This document shows positions 23,827 through 38,800 of a DNA stretch of 64,000 nt, one piece after another. This DNA comes from Euglena gracilis (lineage: Eukaryota > Euglenida > Euglenophyceae > Euglenales), in NCBI GenBank assembly GCA_039621445.1, contig CP154955.1:40122426-40186425 (forward strand). The letters run 5' to 3'. The notes beneath the pieces are model-generated. The model was not told where the DNA came from. It worked only from the letters and a program-made list of their open reading frames with translations, and ran no database searches. The position numbers and the translations under genes are program-made. Each line of letters starts with the position of its first letter. Position 1 is the stretch's first letter.

Positions 23827-26800
23827 CACAACACCAGTCCCCCGCCACACCACGCACTCACACGCACCATCGACCGGGCCGACAGACCGCCACCGCCTGC
23901 CGCCGTATACGTCACCAACCTCCCCGTCGGGGTCACTCGCAAGCAACTGGCCGCCGCCTTCCTCCCCTACGGCACCGTGGTCAGCACCCACATCATCCTG
24001 CGGCGCAAGAAGTTTCCTCCCAGGGGCCGGCAGCCCCGACAGCAACGAGGGCCCTCACTCCCAGGGCATTGGCTGATTGTTGGCTTGATGGAACGGGAGG
24101 GAAGTGCCAAACCCCCAGGGGGAAGGGGTGGGACTTTGAAACCCCTTTGAAACCAGGAATTGTTTTTTTAGTGAAAAAAAAAAAAAAAAAGTAAGGCTTT
24201 CAAATTTTATAATGTTTAACTTAGCTGGCACATCTCACACTTAAGCTTTTTTGATTTGGGCACCGGCGTCACAAGGGGCGAGAGTGAATGGGGGCATGAT
24301 TGGCCAAGATACGAGCGAATCATCGTTTTTGGCCCTGGCTCTCCGGGAATGACGTGTTTTTTTTGTTGTTGTTTTTTGTGGTGGTTGGAATGATGCAAAA
24401 ACGCCTGGACCTAAACCCCCAAAGTGGAAAAAAAAACACCAACAAAAACACCAAAATCCAGGTACCGCCTCCCTTTCATGTGTAACAACTGCCAGCGTCA
24501 CGTGGTTCTCTGGAGGTGGGGTGGCAGGTCCACCCCTTTGCTTGCTTTTTAGAAGTCTCACGGCACGTTTGCTGCAAAAGAAGTGGAACTGCACATGCCA
24601 CATGGACAATGGACTGCCACTGGGGATTGATGAGGGGGAGTTAGAACACAGGAGGACTGCCACTGCCACTGCGCAAATGGACGATGTGTGCATTTTTGCA
24701 CACCAACCATTTTAAAACCAACCAAGAGCTTCCAATGGCAGTGTGTTTGGAGTTGGAAAATGAATGTACAACAGTGTCATAAGCCTCCCTTGTACTCCTG
24801 TGGTGCTGGACCATCTCTGTTGAATGCTGTTGGTATTTTTGAATGGTTGATGTGCATAAATGTGCACATCAACCATTAAAATGGTTGCTTTTCACAATTG
24901 TGGGCACCAATCAAAATTCCTTCCATTTTGAAATTTTGTCGACAGGGACTTTTGAGACAAGAGAAACAGGAGAAGAGCAGCATGTGGAGGTGTTGTGTTC
25001 AAGTGGTGTTGTTGCAGGGTATGTTTGAGAGGTTCAAAGGAAGCGTGTCGGTGTATTGCATTATATGGCCCCATGGCCCGGCAAATGGACTTCTGAAAAC
25101 GTACGATACACTGCACCGTTTCATGTTCAGTGTAATTCAGCCTCTTTTGTAGCTTTTCAATTTCATTTCTGCGAGATGTGTTTCTCAGGGCAGTTCTCTG
25201 CACTGCTGAAATGGAGTATACATATGTATAAATATTTTCCCAGTATATTTTTTACAGCGGGGAAGTTTGAAGGGAAACCACATTCGACTGCAAAGGTGGG
25301 GGGTATCTCAATGTCCGGATGGAGCTGCTTTGACCCACCAAGGGGGGAGGCATCACGTGACATCCTCTGGAGTGAGCCGTTGAAATCGCAGTCTGGGTTG
25401 TTGTTGAGGGACCTCTCTTGGGTGCGGCATTCAAAAGAGTTGGGAGATGGGAGGGTATTCGATACCCAGGCCAAGATGTGTTATGTGACATTAGCCAGTC
25501 TGTGGCATCTGGGCATATCGGCAGTAACAAGGTTTCTGTACCCAGAGTTGATTCCATTCTCCGGTCTGTGGAACTTTCAGTTTACGGGAATCAGTGAAGG
25601 TGTTTTCAAGTCACATGTGCATTTTGATGTGGGGGGATCAACAGAGCAGAAGCAACCCCAGCCAGTGTTTGTGGGGAACACTGCCACGGCTTGAAACCAA
25701 CGCCACACCGACATGGGCAAACCATGGCCCCTTCCAGCTCTGTTCAAACAGAACATAAGGACCATAGCAAGAAGGGTTACACTGCCCACACCAAATAATT
25801 TTTAAAAGCAAGCTTACGGAGACACGTGAACATGTTCAGTCGCTGCATTGGACATATATGCTAGGGGCTGGGCCAAAAATTCGTTTTTTTTTTCGAGTTT
25901 TTTGACCCGTTTTTTGAGGGAGTTGCATGGAAATCAAAGTACTGTTAGATAGGGCATTTTAAGGCTTCAATTTCGGTCTCCGGACATTTCCTTTGAATCC
26001 CCACCATTTTTGAGAAATTTTGGAAAGTTTCATTTTTTTGACCCCCCCCCCCCAAGAAAGCATCTAAAACGGTTAAGCCACAAGGGTGCCGCGCTGTTTT
26101 GGGCCGTAAATCGGCCGTATTTTGGGCCAGGCGGGGAGGTGCGGGGAAATCAAAATACTGTTAGATAGGGCATTTTAAGGGCTTCAAATTTTCCTTTGAT
26201 TAAGATCCAGAAGTTTCTTTTGATTAAGATTTTGAAACATCGACTTTTTGACCCCGAACACAGCCTAAAAAGGCCCCATGAATGGACCAAAAAATTCTCG
26301 GGCTAGACGAAGAGTTGGGGGAAAAGTAAACCATGGAGGCTAGGCACGTCGGGGGGGGGGGGGGGGCTGAGGGGGGCGCCGGCCACGCGGGCGGCCTCGC
26401 GGGAGGGGGGGGTCCGAGGTTGGCTGCGCGGGCGGCGCGCGTCCTAAGGCCATCAGTCTGCCTCCAGGGGTTGGGTACAAGGTTCAGGTCCCATTCACAA
26501 ACAAGAGGGGTGCAACACAAGTTTACAGGAAACCGCAAACCAGTTCACGATTTTCTGTAAGCTTCTGTTTTTTTGCATGTTTTATGGAAAACCGTAAGCC
26601 ACCTTCGTTGTGCAACCTTGTTTTGGGGCCCCCGAACGTTCACGGGAACCTGTAAAGTATCGGCAGGGTGGAATAATCCCAGAATTATTTCAGAATACCC
26701 CGGGACCCACAAATTTCCTGATATTTTTTTCAGGGCAAATTCGGAAAAATCGGGCGAAATCGGGGCGTTTTTCAGGTGGGTAGACAACGCGGGCGGGAAA

Positions 26801-29800
26801 TGTTTCGTGCCAGCCCGGGACCAAGCTGCATGGGTTTGTGGACTATGGCTCATATATGACCTCCACCTCAATTTTATGGAAAGCAAGTCCCATTTATATG
26901 TCCTTGTTACCCCACAAGGTAACAAGGGAAAGGATAAAGGATAAAAGAAAAGAAAGGATAAAGGACAAGACAAAGGATATCAATTTGGGGGGGGGGAGGG
27001 CTCATTCACTCCCTGTGGGTATCAAGGCTATGGTTACAAAACATTCAAAATCGCCACTCCTGTGTGAAAGGACATAGCCCTCTTGTCTTCCTTTGGGAGC
27101 TGGGGGGGATCATGGCATTTCTTGAATGCCGCGTGTTTAATTTTTCCGGCTTCTGGTGCTTGTTGCAGAAATGACAAACTATTTTGTGTTTTTTTATCAT
27201 ACCGGGGCATTCCAGGCAAAGTGAGGAATTGGTAAAAGAAAAAAAAGCTCCGAGGAGAGGTGAATGCGTATTCGTGCGTATGCGTATACCCGCCCCCTGG
27301 CCCCACCAGTAGGCTTCGTGCAGTTCTCCACGTCGGAGATGGCACAGCACGCAATTGCACAGATGGATGGGCAAGAGGTGGCGGGCTGCCGTGTGTCCGC
27401 CAGGCAGTGCTGCATTGATGAATGGTGCTGCATTGATGGGGGGTGCATCGTTTGGCGGTCGAATTCCGTCCCCAATGGGTTGTAAAATTTGGCACAGTTT
27501 TCACGCAATTCAGCATATTTTCCCCCTATTTGTCTGGTGCGAAACACCGAATTTTTCGAAAATTGTAATTTTGGGGGGCATTTTTGGACATTTTGGGGTC
27601 GAAAAATTTACCAGCAAAAATCCATAAAATGGACCCTCCCCCATGAATAAGACCCCCCTCGGGCTTTCCAGCAACCGACCCATGAAATGGACCCCCGGTC
27701 GTATTTTGGGGGGTTATGAAATTGGGAGTGAGGGGTCTTTAGTTGAACTCCAGTCACAATTATAGAATTTGGCATGCAAATCCCATGGATGGTCATGCGG
27801 ATTTGATGATTCCCCCGGAAGTTGTAGGAGTCACAAATGGGAAGTGTTCACTGATGCTGTGCATGATGCGGCTTGTTTTACCGAAGTGCTGTGAATCACA
27901 TTCCGGAGAAGTCTTCGTCTTGCTCACATATCTGTGGCAGTGTGCTGGGGGGATGCTCATGCCATTTGCGCACCGAAAATACCTGCGCTGTGGTTGAATT
28001 CAATGGAATGAAGGAAAACCCCCAGCACCGTCCTGTCCAGGCCCCCCTGTCATTTGTCTGGCAAAGGCAGGGGGGTTGGTCCATATTATGGCGTCAACCC
28101 ACTTTCAGCCATTCCTGCCCCTTCCCACCCGAAGGGGGGGGGGGTCTGGAGCCAAAAACCAGTCAGTCACTGCGCCGAAGGCCTGGTAATTTTTTTTGGG
28201 CAGCTAGAATTCTTCCATTTTGGCCGAGTGGCCAAAGTGACCCCCCCCAGGCATTATTTTTTTTTAAGGCGAGATTTCTCAAAAAAATTTTAAGGCATTT
28301 TTTAAGGTTTTTAAAGGTTTTTTAAGGTTTTTTGAGGAATTTTAGAATTTTTTAAGGTTTTTTAAGGCATTTTTTTTCTCACGTAAAATCCCGAAGATGA
28401 CCCGATGGATTCAGACTCCATGAGGGACAGTTATTGCCACTTTTTTTTTAATAAAAAAACAAGTTTTTTATAAATAAATTTTTTAAAAAGAAAACAAGTT
28501 TTTTAAAAATATGTTACAAACAAGTTTTTTTTAAAAAAACACAACAAAAAAAAGTCTGGAACAACTTAAAAACGTCACTTTTTGATGACAGAAAATTACT
28601 TTGGAACTTTTTCCTCAAAAAATGGCCATTAAACTCCCTCAAACCCCCATTTTTCACACCTTCCAAAAAATCAACATTTTCTCAAAATTTTGAATTTGAG
28701 AGGATTTTGAAGCAAAAAAAAATGCCATTGAAAATCCAACAAATTTGACAGAGGAAAAGTGTCAGTAAAATTTGATTGTGCCAAAATTTGGTCCACTTTT
28801 TTGACCTTCGTTATTTTCCACCCCCCCCCTAAAACTACCAAATTTAACCCTGAAATCTTTGAGTTTTTTTTTTGTCAAAATCAACGTTTCTCAAAATTTT
28901 AATTTTGAGAGATTTTGGAAGCAAAAAAATGCCACTGAATTCGAGATTTTGGGTGTGAAAGCATGCAAATTCAGCAGGAATTTCTCCACAATGGCAAGGT
29001 TTCTGATCCAAACGAGAAAGCCTTTCTTCCAACTGCTGCACATAAGTGCGGGGACCAAACCTTTTGCGTGCTTGGGCAAAAAAAGTGGGAAAAACTCGCG
29101 GAATCACCGCTCAATTGGAGAACGCACTGTTTCGCTTGAAATGCTGTGGCAAGTGTGGGAAACTGCTCCAGCGTAGTAAATTGTCCCAAATCGGGATTTT
29201 TTTGTTGTTCATGCAACTTTTGCTGCCATTGCACTTTTGAGCAATTTGGGTTGACTCCTCTAAGAATGCCTCAAGTAATTCAAATCAAGAAAGATGTGGT
29301 TGCAAGTTTTGCTTATTCTGGCCGTGTGTCACAGCTTTTGGTGAACCGAGGCCAACCGAACTATGCCAGAAACCTTGGCAAACAATCCGGTTTTCATATT
29401 GTTTGTTCACAACCGCTTCTGCATTGACGTTTTATGCGGGGTTTCAGACTTGCCATTATTTGTTTGGTGCAAGAAAAAAAATTCCCAGGGAAAATTTTTA
29501 AGGTTTTTTAAGGTCATCACGGGGAAGGAAAATTTCCCCGGGGTGATTTTTTTAAGGTTTTTTAAGGTTTTTTAAGGTTTTTTTAAGGCATTTTGGCAAA
29601 AAAAATTTTAAGGTTTTTTAAGGTTTTTTAAGGTTTTTTAAGGTTTTTTAAGGCGCCTTAAAAATAATAATGCCTGCCCCCCCCCCCCCCCCCCGGGGAG
29701 GGAGACAGGAAGTGGATCACTGGTTTTGAAAAGTGACTGACTGGCTATTTTAAAAGTGGAAAGTGACCCCCGGGGGGGGTGTGAGCAATGTCACAATTGG

Positions 29801-32800
29801 GATTCAGGCGGAGGGGCCAGAGAGGACAGCATTGGCATTTTGTTTCCGCTGCCCCTCCCCTCCCCTCCCATCCGCCTCTCGCCTCGCCGCCTGCCGCCGG
29901 TCCGCCTGGCCCACCGGGACAAGGACAAGGGCATTCGCGCGAAGCCCTGCACTGCCCTGGCACGGCACTTCCATCCCCCCCCACCCCTTTTTGGGGTGGT
30001 GGGCCGGGGTTGACCACCCCCCACCCCTTCCTGTGTAACTTTTCCTTCGGTGTCTTCTGCACAGAAGAATTTTTGCCATGGTCCCCCACGAGGCTTTTCC
30101 ATACAACTGTGCCCCACCACCTCCCAGGAAGCTCTTCTTCATCGAGGTGCAAGCCATTCAGAGACCCTGCCAGATCCACCCCCCTCCCCCGGCAGGAATG
30201 CCAGACCTGATGCGACAGGCTACTGCCTATAATTTGTCTTGTTTTAGCTGGAGATGGCGTTGGGCTTTCAACATACGATTACCCCAAAAGGGCTCCGAAA
30301 CCCTCCCCACCATCAGCCTCCTCAGCTCTTTTATCTTTGACAAATATTTTGTGGATTTGGAAAATAGGTAATTGGTGTTCGGCAAGCTGTCATGCTACAA
30401 TATTGCGCTGTCTTAGTGGTCATAGAAGACGACAAATTCTGGTGAAGGTCAAGATGACTGGGACGCACTGCGGACTATTAAAATCTGGCCTCCTGAAGTG
30501 TCCATAACGTATTTGAATGAATGGGGCAGCATCAATCTCATTTTTTTTGGCATTCCTGACCACTTTTTTGGAACTTTTTGTTGACTTAATTGTTCGCAAC
30601 TTTGAGCCCTTTCCATCCACTTTTGTTCAATCGAGCCTGCTTCATTTGGGGTCAATTTTTGGATACAAAAACATTTTTATCTCATTTCTTCAGTCCTCTT
30701 TGAGCTTGACTCAGGCAACTATACCATCCATCAGAAAATGATATTTTTTTTCCTTCAAAATTCTGCAAAATTCTGCATTTTCACAAAATCCCGCAAAATA
30801 CTGCTGATTTGCGGGAATGTCTGAATAGAACAGGGGGATTTTCTTTCCCCAGATGTGATAATCTTCTGCAACCTCCCTCCCATTTAAATGAACAGGGTGC
30901 GCTCATTTATTAGACCGAAGTTTTTGACCCTCACGGGCCCGACACTTTTGACCAAAGCAGTTCAATGTGAAATGGTTTTAGGGGGTCAACTGTTTTTTTG
31001 CATTTCTTTTTCGGACCCTTGGGCGTGTGATATTCATTGGGGCACTGCACAGCATTTGAGCACTGCACATTTAAATGGGGGGGTTTGCCAGGCCGATTGC
31101 GAAGAATAGCCCTCCCAAAATAAACCCCCCCCCCCGACGGCGCCAAGTGCCGTCGGGGTGAAAATTTCCCAAAATTATTGACACACCCTTTTTTAGACAA
31201 AATTCTGAAATGTCGAAAATTATGGGATTTCTGAAATGCAAAAAAAAAAAACATGGCAACTCTATTTGTCTACTTGTCTACTTGTCTACTTGTGCCAATT
31301 TGCACACCGGACGAAACACAAAAGGACAATTTTGAGCGTTTTTGGGAACTGGAAATTGATTATCCCCCCCCCCTCAAAGAAGACCCCCCCCTGGAGGTTT
31401 CCAGCAATGGACCCAAAAATAAGACCAGGTCTGATTTTGGAGGGGTTTAAATTTGAAGCAGTTGGGAGCATCTGAGGAGTTTTATGTTTCTGAAATTTTT
31501 TTACGGCGTTTTTTTTTCCATTGTTTGGGGGGTGGTTGGCCCCCCCCCTCCCCCGCAAGCTGTTTGAAAAGAATGGCCTGCGACCGACCAGGGTGCTTTT
31601 GGGATGGTCTTGGCCGGCAGTGCCAGCCTCCAGGCTCTTCGTGGCAAACCTCTCCCCCAAGATTCCAGAGCCGGAGTTGCGGCTGCTGTTTGGGAAGTAT
31701 GGGTCCATCCGTTGGATGCGGATGCTTCGGACAGGCGCTGCTTTGTCCTGACCCCACTTGGCGGGGATGACAGTGTATTCGCCTGTATTTTTGTATTGAG
31801 AATTTATTATGCTCTTATCTTATCTTATCTCGGGTGCACAATTTTTGCAAGCCAATAATCAGACAGTCTTTTTCCACGCCAAAGCACGACCAAGAAAAGC
31901 TGCCATATGAATTGGGTGATGCCTGGGAAACGGTGGTCGGGGACAGGTTGGAATAAGGGGGCAGGTCCTTTGAAAGGATGCCTGCCAAGGGCACCCTGGG
32001 TAGGAACCCCCGCACACAGCCCAGCCATCAACGTCTGCCGCAAAGTGACTGAAACCGAGGAATGCAGACCATAAAATTTAGTGATTCCAGTTGCCATTGA
32101 TGCCCTCTTTCACTTTCTCTCAATAAATAGTTGGAGTGGGTGCCAGTTTTTTGGTCGGGAATGGCTTAACGGTCGCCATTGCACCCCTTTGTGGTTGTGT
32201 AATAAGGTGTGGGGGGCTCTTCCCCATATCCCTGGAGCGACGTTGAGGTCAACGCACCCTTCAGGGGGGAGCGGTGCCTGGATGGCGGAGCAAGGGGGCC
32301 GCCCTCGTCGAGTTCGTTGACCTGGCCAGCGCCACCGCCGCCAAGGCCGCCCTGCACCACTCCCTGCCCATGCCATTGGCCTGGTTTACCTACAGCCCCC
32401 CTCCCCCCCCCCGCCACCCAGACCAACTGGCCAGCTGGGGTAAACGCCAGGAAAGCCAGGCAGGCAACGAAGGGAGTGGTGGGGTGTCCACACAATCCGA
32501 GCATTGTAGCCTTCCACACAACCTCCCCCCCAGGTGAATGTAGCAATGGCATGGTGGTGCTGCAGAGCACAGGCGCTCTGACCTGGATTGCCCCTTGTTT
32601 TTTGTTTAATCTACAAAGCTCGCAACAGTCTGCTTTGCACTCTCAAACGGCAAAGGTTTGAGAGTGCAATATTGTTGCCGTGTCACAACATATACGTTGT
32701 GATTTTGATTGATGGAGAGGAAACATACCCCAGTTATGTCGGCACAGACGCCAGGCGGAGAGATGGTCTCGGGGTACTTGTTTGCGCACCGTTGCCCAGC

Positions 32801-35800
32801 GGCGATCTGGCGGCACTCGAAGTGAAGTTTGCGGAGTCGGACGAGGACCGCACCGCCCGTCAGGTCCGCCGTCCCGCAGCCTTCTGGCGCACCCACCGGC
32901 CGGAGGGGCTGTCTGCGACCTCCTCCTCCTCCGCCCCCAGCGAGGGTCCCAATGGTTCCCCATGCCATGGGATTGGAGGGCAGAGGAAAGCTGAGCGCTG
33001 AGGCCATGCTGTGGTTTGGCATTCATTCAGCTACACTTAAAACTAGAGGATGGAGCTCATTGGAAGATCCAAACTGATGGAGGGCAGGCAAAAAAGGGGG
33101 CACCGGTGATTCCTCCGTTGCAAATCATCGTTGACTGGAACATGAAATAGGTATGGGGTTTGGCACTGTGAATCCGAAATATGCCTTTTCAGCCACTTTT
33201 GGGCAGTTTTGTTGTTTCACTTGAATCCCAGAAACCGTATGGGTGGGGTGCCCCCCCCCCCACCAGCTGTCGCTACAGCCTTAGGCGGCTGGCAGGGGAC
33301 CCTCCAGCCGAGGTGTACTGCCGCAGAGAGCTCTCGGGTCTTGAGTGCCCAGAGCACCGCATGGGGCCCCGGCGGCACAGCACGTAGTCCCCCGCCTCCC
33401 TCGGCGTGTGTCCGCACCCACGGTGACTGTTCTTGCCAGAGGAGGCTCCAGGAATGACGGAAGTTGCCCACCCAGATGCTGAAAGCGCCTAAGTTATTTT
33501 TTTCTTGAATATTGACCCAAGCAGGCTTCTTTTTAAGTCACCTGACCCCCCCCCCCCCCGGGGGGGGTGGGTGGGTGGGTCCGGGCCGGACCCCCGGGGG
33601 GGGGTCCCGCGCCGGACCCCCCCCCCGGGGGGGGGGGGGGGGTCCCGCGCCGGAGGCGCTGGGTATACCTTTTCGGCGCGAAGCGCCGAAATTTTTTGAA
33701 AATTGCCTTTAACGGGCCCGATTTTGGGGGGGTCCCCCCCCCGGGGGGGGGCCCGCGCCACCCTGGGTGGGTGGGGGGGACCCCCCCCTACACCCCGGGG
33801 GCCTTAAAAAGAAGCCTGGACCCAAGTCTGTTGATTTTGAATGATATTGGCCCCAGTTGCCCAAGCAGCCAACCCTGGGGAGGTCGAAGGTTATTGACTG
33901 GCCTGCCAAAGAGAAATGGTCTGGCCTGTTAAAAGTGGAAAATGACTCTTTTAGAATGCTTTCAGACAAAACGCAAATTAGCAATGTTCATTTGGAGAAT
34001 GGACAGGATGAGAACTTGGGAACCACAATTGGTGGTGGAGGTGGCGTTTCTGGTTGGAGGACATTAAACTGCTGATGAGAGTCTAAATATTAAGCTGTTT
34101 CAAAAAGTTTTTTTTAAAGTCCCCGTCTTGGGGCTGCACCGAGGGTGGTCGAGTGCCCTTTCTTTACTGGGACACTGCCGAGGACAGCATTCAATTGACG
34201 AGGACAAACCAAGAAAAATTTAGCACACCGCCTGCAGAAAACATGGAGAACCAGGAGATACCCGGACCCCCCCCCCAAAAAAGTCATTTTTCTTTCCTGC
34301 TCTTTGCACCGAATTTTTTTTAACCCTAAACTGGCATTTTTTTCAGTGGGGAACACAAATGAGTTTTTTTTTGCGTTTTTTTTTACGTTTTTTGATTTGG
34401 CATAATTTGAGGTTATTTTGTGTTGCTTTCCCTGACAATTTTTGGCTTTTTTGCCGGGAAAAAATTATGAAAAATTCCTCGTTTTGGCCCTGATTTCCCC
34501 CCGAGACCAAAAATTTTGTCTTTTTTGTCTTTTTTTTGCATTTTTCTGGTCAGCAACATGCTTTCTGGTCAGCCACATTGCTTATTCAAAATGGAAACTG
34601 TCCACGGTGCAGCCAAAATGTTTACCAAGTCCTCTCCAGTGGAAAGTGTACATCCCGGGGTGCTCTTAAAGCATTTTGCATACAATTTGCTTTTTTTGCA
34701 TTTTTTCTTTCCGTTTTTTTTTGTGTCTTTTGCGTCGCGTTTTTTTTGAGAGTGTATGTTGTGTCCCCCCCTCGACCCCCTGTGACTTTTGGCGGAAGTT
34801 TGGTGCTTTGCGCTGGGTCAAGAATTGGTTTCCTAAACTGCACCAATTTTTTTTTGGTGTGGTGGGGATAGCTGCCCCCAGCCCTCTGTTTAAGGGTTTG
34901 CAGCACCCGGGGGCCAGCTCGTCTAAGTTTGGCAAGTGGAATTTCTAGTGAACCTTACCGCTCTGGGTCCACAAACAGGCCGGGGGAGGGAAATGTGCTG
35001 CGCATTTTTGCGCATTTTTTTGCGCATTTTTGTCAATTTTTCAAAAATGCGCATTTTTGCGCATTTTTTGCGCATTTTTTTGCTCATTTTTTCCATTTCC
35101 CACTTTTTTTTATACACTTTTTGGAGGCATTTTGTCCACATTGTCCATGTTGTCCACATTGTCCATATGTCAAAGACAAACTTGACATTGGTGTTCTTCA
35201 ACACCGTTCTTCAACACCAACCAAACCACATCCTCACCGAATTTTGCCCACGTTCAACTAACCCATTTCTATAACCAACGAACCCATTTTCGCACTTTTT
35301 TTCCACCCAAGGGACCCGCCTCAAGAAAAAACCCTTGGGTGATGAGGTGTGGGTACTCATCCAATGATGATGAGGACACTAGGGTTTTCAGAGACCCCAC
35401 ATCGAATCCTTCTCCCCTGGTCACAAGTAAGGGGCAACCATGGCTGACATTGTTGGTTATGGTGAACAGAGAGTGCCGCCTTGCTCGTGCATTTTTTTTT
35501 GACCAAAAATACCTTCATTTCGGCTGTTTTTGGTGATTTTGGTTTAATTTTGGGCTTATTTTTGGAAATTTTTCGAAGTCCTTTTTCCCTTAGGAATATC
35601 ACAAACTCAGTGCATTTTTTTTGCGCATTTTTGCGCATTTTTTCCGAGGGCCGTCCAGCGCATCCCCCCCCCCCTGAACAGCGCGAGCTAGTGGAAAAGT
35701 TTTTTTTGAAAATTTGCAAAGCGCCGAAAAGTTTTTGGGCCCCAATGACCGAAAATGCCCACTTCTGCCATTTTTTGGGGGATTTTTGGGAATCAAATCA

Positions 35801-38800
35801 GTCAAAAATCACTTCAACAACTTCATTTCCACCTCGGCGCGCAGTGCCGGAGGAATTTTTTTTCCGGTCGGGGGATACCAGTACCCCCCCCAATGTGATT
35901 GTGAAGTAGGTAAATGACCAAATGTGTATAAAAGTGGATGAAGTGAATGTAGATGCTGTATGCTCTGATGTGGATGCTCTGGAGGCAGGCGTCTGAGTGA
36001 ATGTGGGTACAAGAGGTACACTTACCTCCAAGGGCTTCAAAGGCGATGCTGGGCGATGCCCCGCCCAAGGGCATGGCTGACCAGGGTGCTTGCATGCAGT
36101 TGACAGGGCCGTGTCTCCCCCGCCTGGACCGCAACGACGAGCAGGACGGGTAATTCCTGACTGATCCCGGCTGACTTTTGGCAGCATTGCCCTCGGCAAT
36201 GCAGGTACCCGTATGGAGGCATTCCTCTCGCTATTCTAGTGCCAAAGGGAGTCTTTGCGGGGCGTGGTTTTGTTCACTGCACTCTGGAGTCTCCCCACAG
36301 CCATGTCACGGATTCTATCCCAGTGTTATCGGATTCAAATCGACCTATAAATCAATTTAGCCCATAATTTTTGTGCCAGCCTCGAACCTGTGCTTTTTGC
36401 CGGTTGGGTGCCTCCCGCCAGCCGTTGTGACTCATTCCGCATTGTCCTCCAGTGACACGTCTCCGTAGAAACAAGTGGGCGCCGGCGCGGGCTACTTCGA
36501 TCTCAACCTTGCTCCTGAGCGTGCCGTCACAGGGTTTTTTAGTCTTGGATCCCCAGGGGGGGGGGCAGGGTGGGTGAGTCCGGCCGACCCCCCCCCCCCG
36601 GAGGGGTCCCCCTGGAGAGGGGGGGGGATATGAAAATTTTGAAAAGGTGCTATTTTTAGCATTTTCCGCAATTTTTGGCAATTTTCGGGGAAATTAGAGT
36701 GGGTCCCCTGGACCCCCCCCCAGGGGGTCCCCCCCAGAGAGTGGGTGGTTGGGGGACCCCCCGGACTTTAAAAAAAACCCCTGGCTGGCACGGTTCACTG
36801 GACTCAGCCTCCAGAGGGACTCCTCTTCGAGATGAGTAGTGACCTTTTCCAACTCCATTATGATTTGTTTGGCATTGCATGAACTCCATTGCTGATTTGT
36901 CACGTTTGGGCGTTGGCATCCGGGCACAAGGTACCCCCCCCCCCCCGGGAAATTGTCGAAATTGTCATCCCCGAGAACCTGTCAGGGTCCCACCCGGCAA
37001 ATTGTCAGGGTCCCCGGTACCAGCCAACCTCTGTCAGGTGACAGTTTCCCGGGGGGAGTAGGATCTCAAATGTTTCAGGTGGTGGGGGTCTTCTTGGCTT
37101 GTCCTCGCCACCAACACAGTTCCGGTGCCCGCCTGCATGCCCCTTTGCTCCCCCCACCCCCGGCCGGCCGCCTGGCCCCCCCTCGCCCATTCCCCGCCCC
37201 TCCCATTGCCCCATTTTGGGTGCCTCAGCAAGTCTCTGCCAATCCATGGAGGTGGCCTGTGCTGAACAAGGGTAGCATGCACGTTGAAGCGGAGCTGCAA
37301 GGATTTATTAGGCCAGGACTCCCAACGACCAAACACGTCATGGCACCAACACACTAATTTAAGGGTTCAACAACCTGAGCATTTTTGTCACCTTTGGGAG
37401 TCAGAGTCGAGGTTCAGGGGCAGACGTGGTGGGGATGAGAGATCGGCTGGGACGGCACACCCCACAAGAAGAATGCCATCTCATTTCTTTGGCACAGAGC
37501 CTCAGTACCTTTGGTCTTGGTCCTGTCCAAGTGCCAAACCCTCACCCGGAGTCTGGTCCCAAATGTGTGAAAATTTTTCACACATTTGGTCAACTTTGTT
37601 TTCTGCGACTCGAACCAGGGTTTTCTTATGCTGGAGGGGACCCCACCGGGAAATGGGGTCCAGCCAGCCAGCACCTTTTTTTCCAGGCCGCAGACCCCCC
37701 CCCCCCCGTCCACTGAATTAAAGTTCAGGCCAGCCTGGTGAAGCCAGGATGGACCGAAAACTTTCCAAACAGGTGTCAAATTTTTTTGGCATTTTTGGGT
37801 GTGTTTTGGTTTTTCACCTCCGCATTTTGGCTGAAAAATGCCAACCCAACTGGATTTGGGCTTTTTTGTGCATTTTTTGGGTACTTGCCCGGTCCAGCTC
37901 CCAGCCGGCTGGACCACCCTCTGGGGGGGGTGTCAGCTCCTTTTTCCAGCAAGCATCTTTTCCAGCCGGCCGGCGGGACCCCCCCCCCCGCCTGGGGTCC
38001 TTGAGAAAACCCCTAACCTGGACCTGCCCAGGAAAATGTCGTCCACCCACTGTGGGTATTTGTCTCCAACCCTTGTACTTACTGACTTGTCTTGAGATGG
38101 TTTCCTGGGGGGGGGGTAGGTTTGTATTTTTGAGGTTGGTGTGAACATTGTGCCAGCCTCACTCGATTCAAGGTGTGGTAGGTAGCACAGGCCACGTTCC
38201 ACCAAACCATGGTTTATGTGAATGCTTAATGTGGGCTTTGTGTGAATTTTGATTTTTCCATGCTGTGCTGTGTTGTGTTTTTTGCCTGTGCCTTTTTTGC
38301 GCTCCACGCCAGGCTGTTTTTTAGTTGGGTGCGGACCCCACCCCGGGGGGGGTGCCCGCCTGGGCAGGCACTCCAAGGCACTCCCGATCCGACCCTCCCC
38401 CCCTCCCCCGGGGGGTGGGGCACACGGCCAAAAGTGCCCTGGCACAGACCCAGCGCCGAAGGCGTCGGGGAGCCAAAAATGGCTTATTTTCAAAAGGAAT
38501 GTGCCTAGGCCAAAATCCGATTCCCCCCGGGGGGGGGGGGGGGCATTGCCTGCCTGGGCAGCCCAAGGCACTCCGGACCCCCCTCCCCCCGGGGTTGGTA
38601 AAAAAACAGCCTGCTCCAGGCACTTGCATATGCCACACACCATTCACAGAAGCGTAATTATGGATGATATGGCTTCTTTTTGCCAAAGTACCAGCCACCC
38701 ATCATTTCGCCCCATTTAACTGATTAATTGTCACTGGTGGTTTAGCATTCAGTCGTGCTCCGGTACCAGTGCCAGTTAGAAAAACAATAATTGATGACGA

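Noticed and set aside
29871-29898. Copy 2 as a pseudogene because an AG acceptor is missing before VRLAHRDKDKG
   Set aside because: The missing AG is expected for a CAG/CTG intron; all exons remain open and in frame to a stop.
36100-36535. GC-rich coding-like pieces (LDRNDEQDG; AGYFDLNLAPERAVTG)
   Set aside because: They fall inside the last intron of copy 2 and have no counterpart in copies 1 or 3; kept as noncoding for lack of support.
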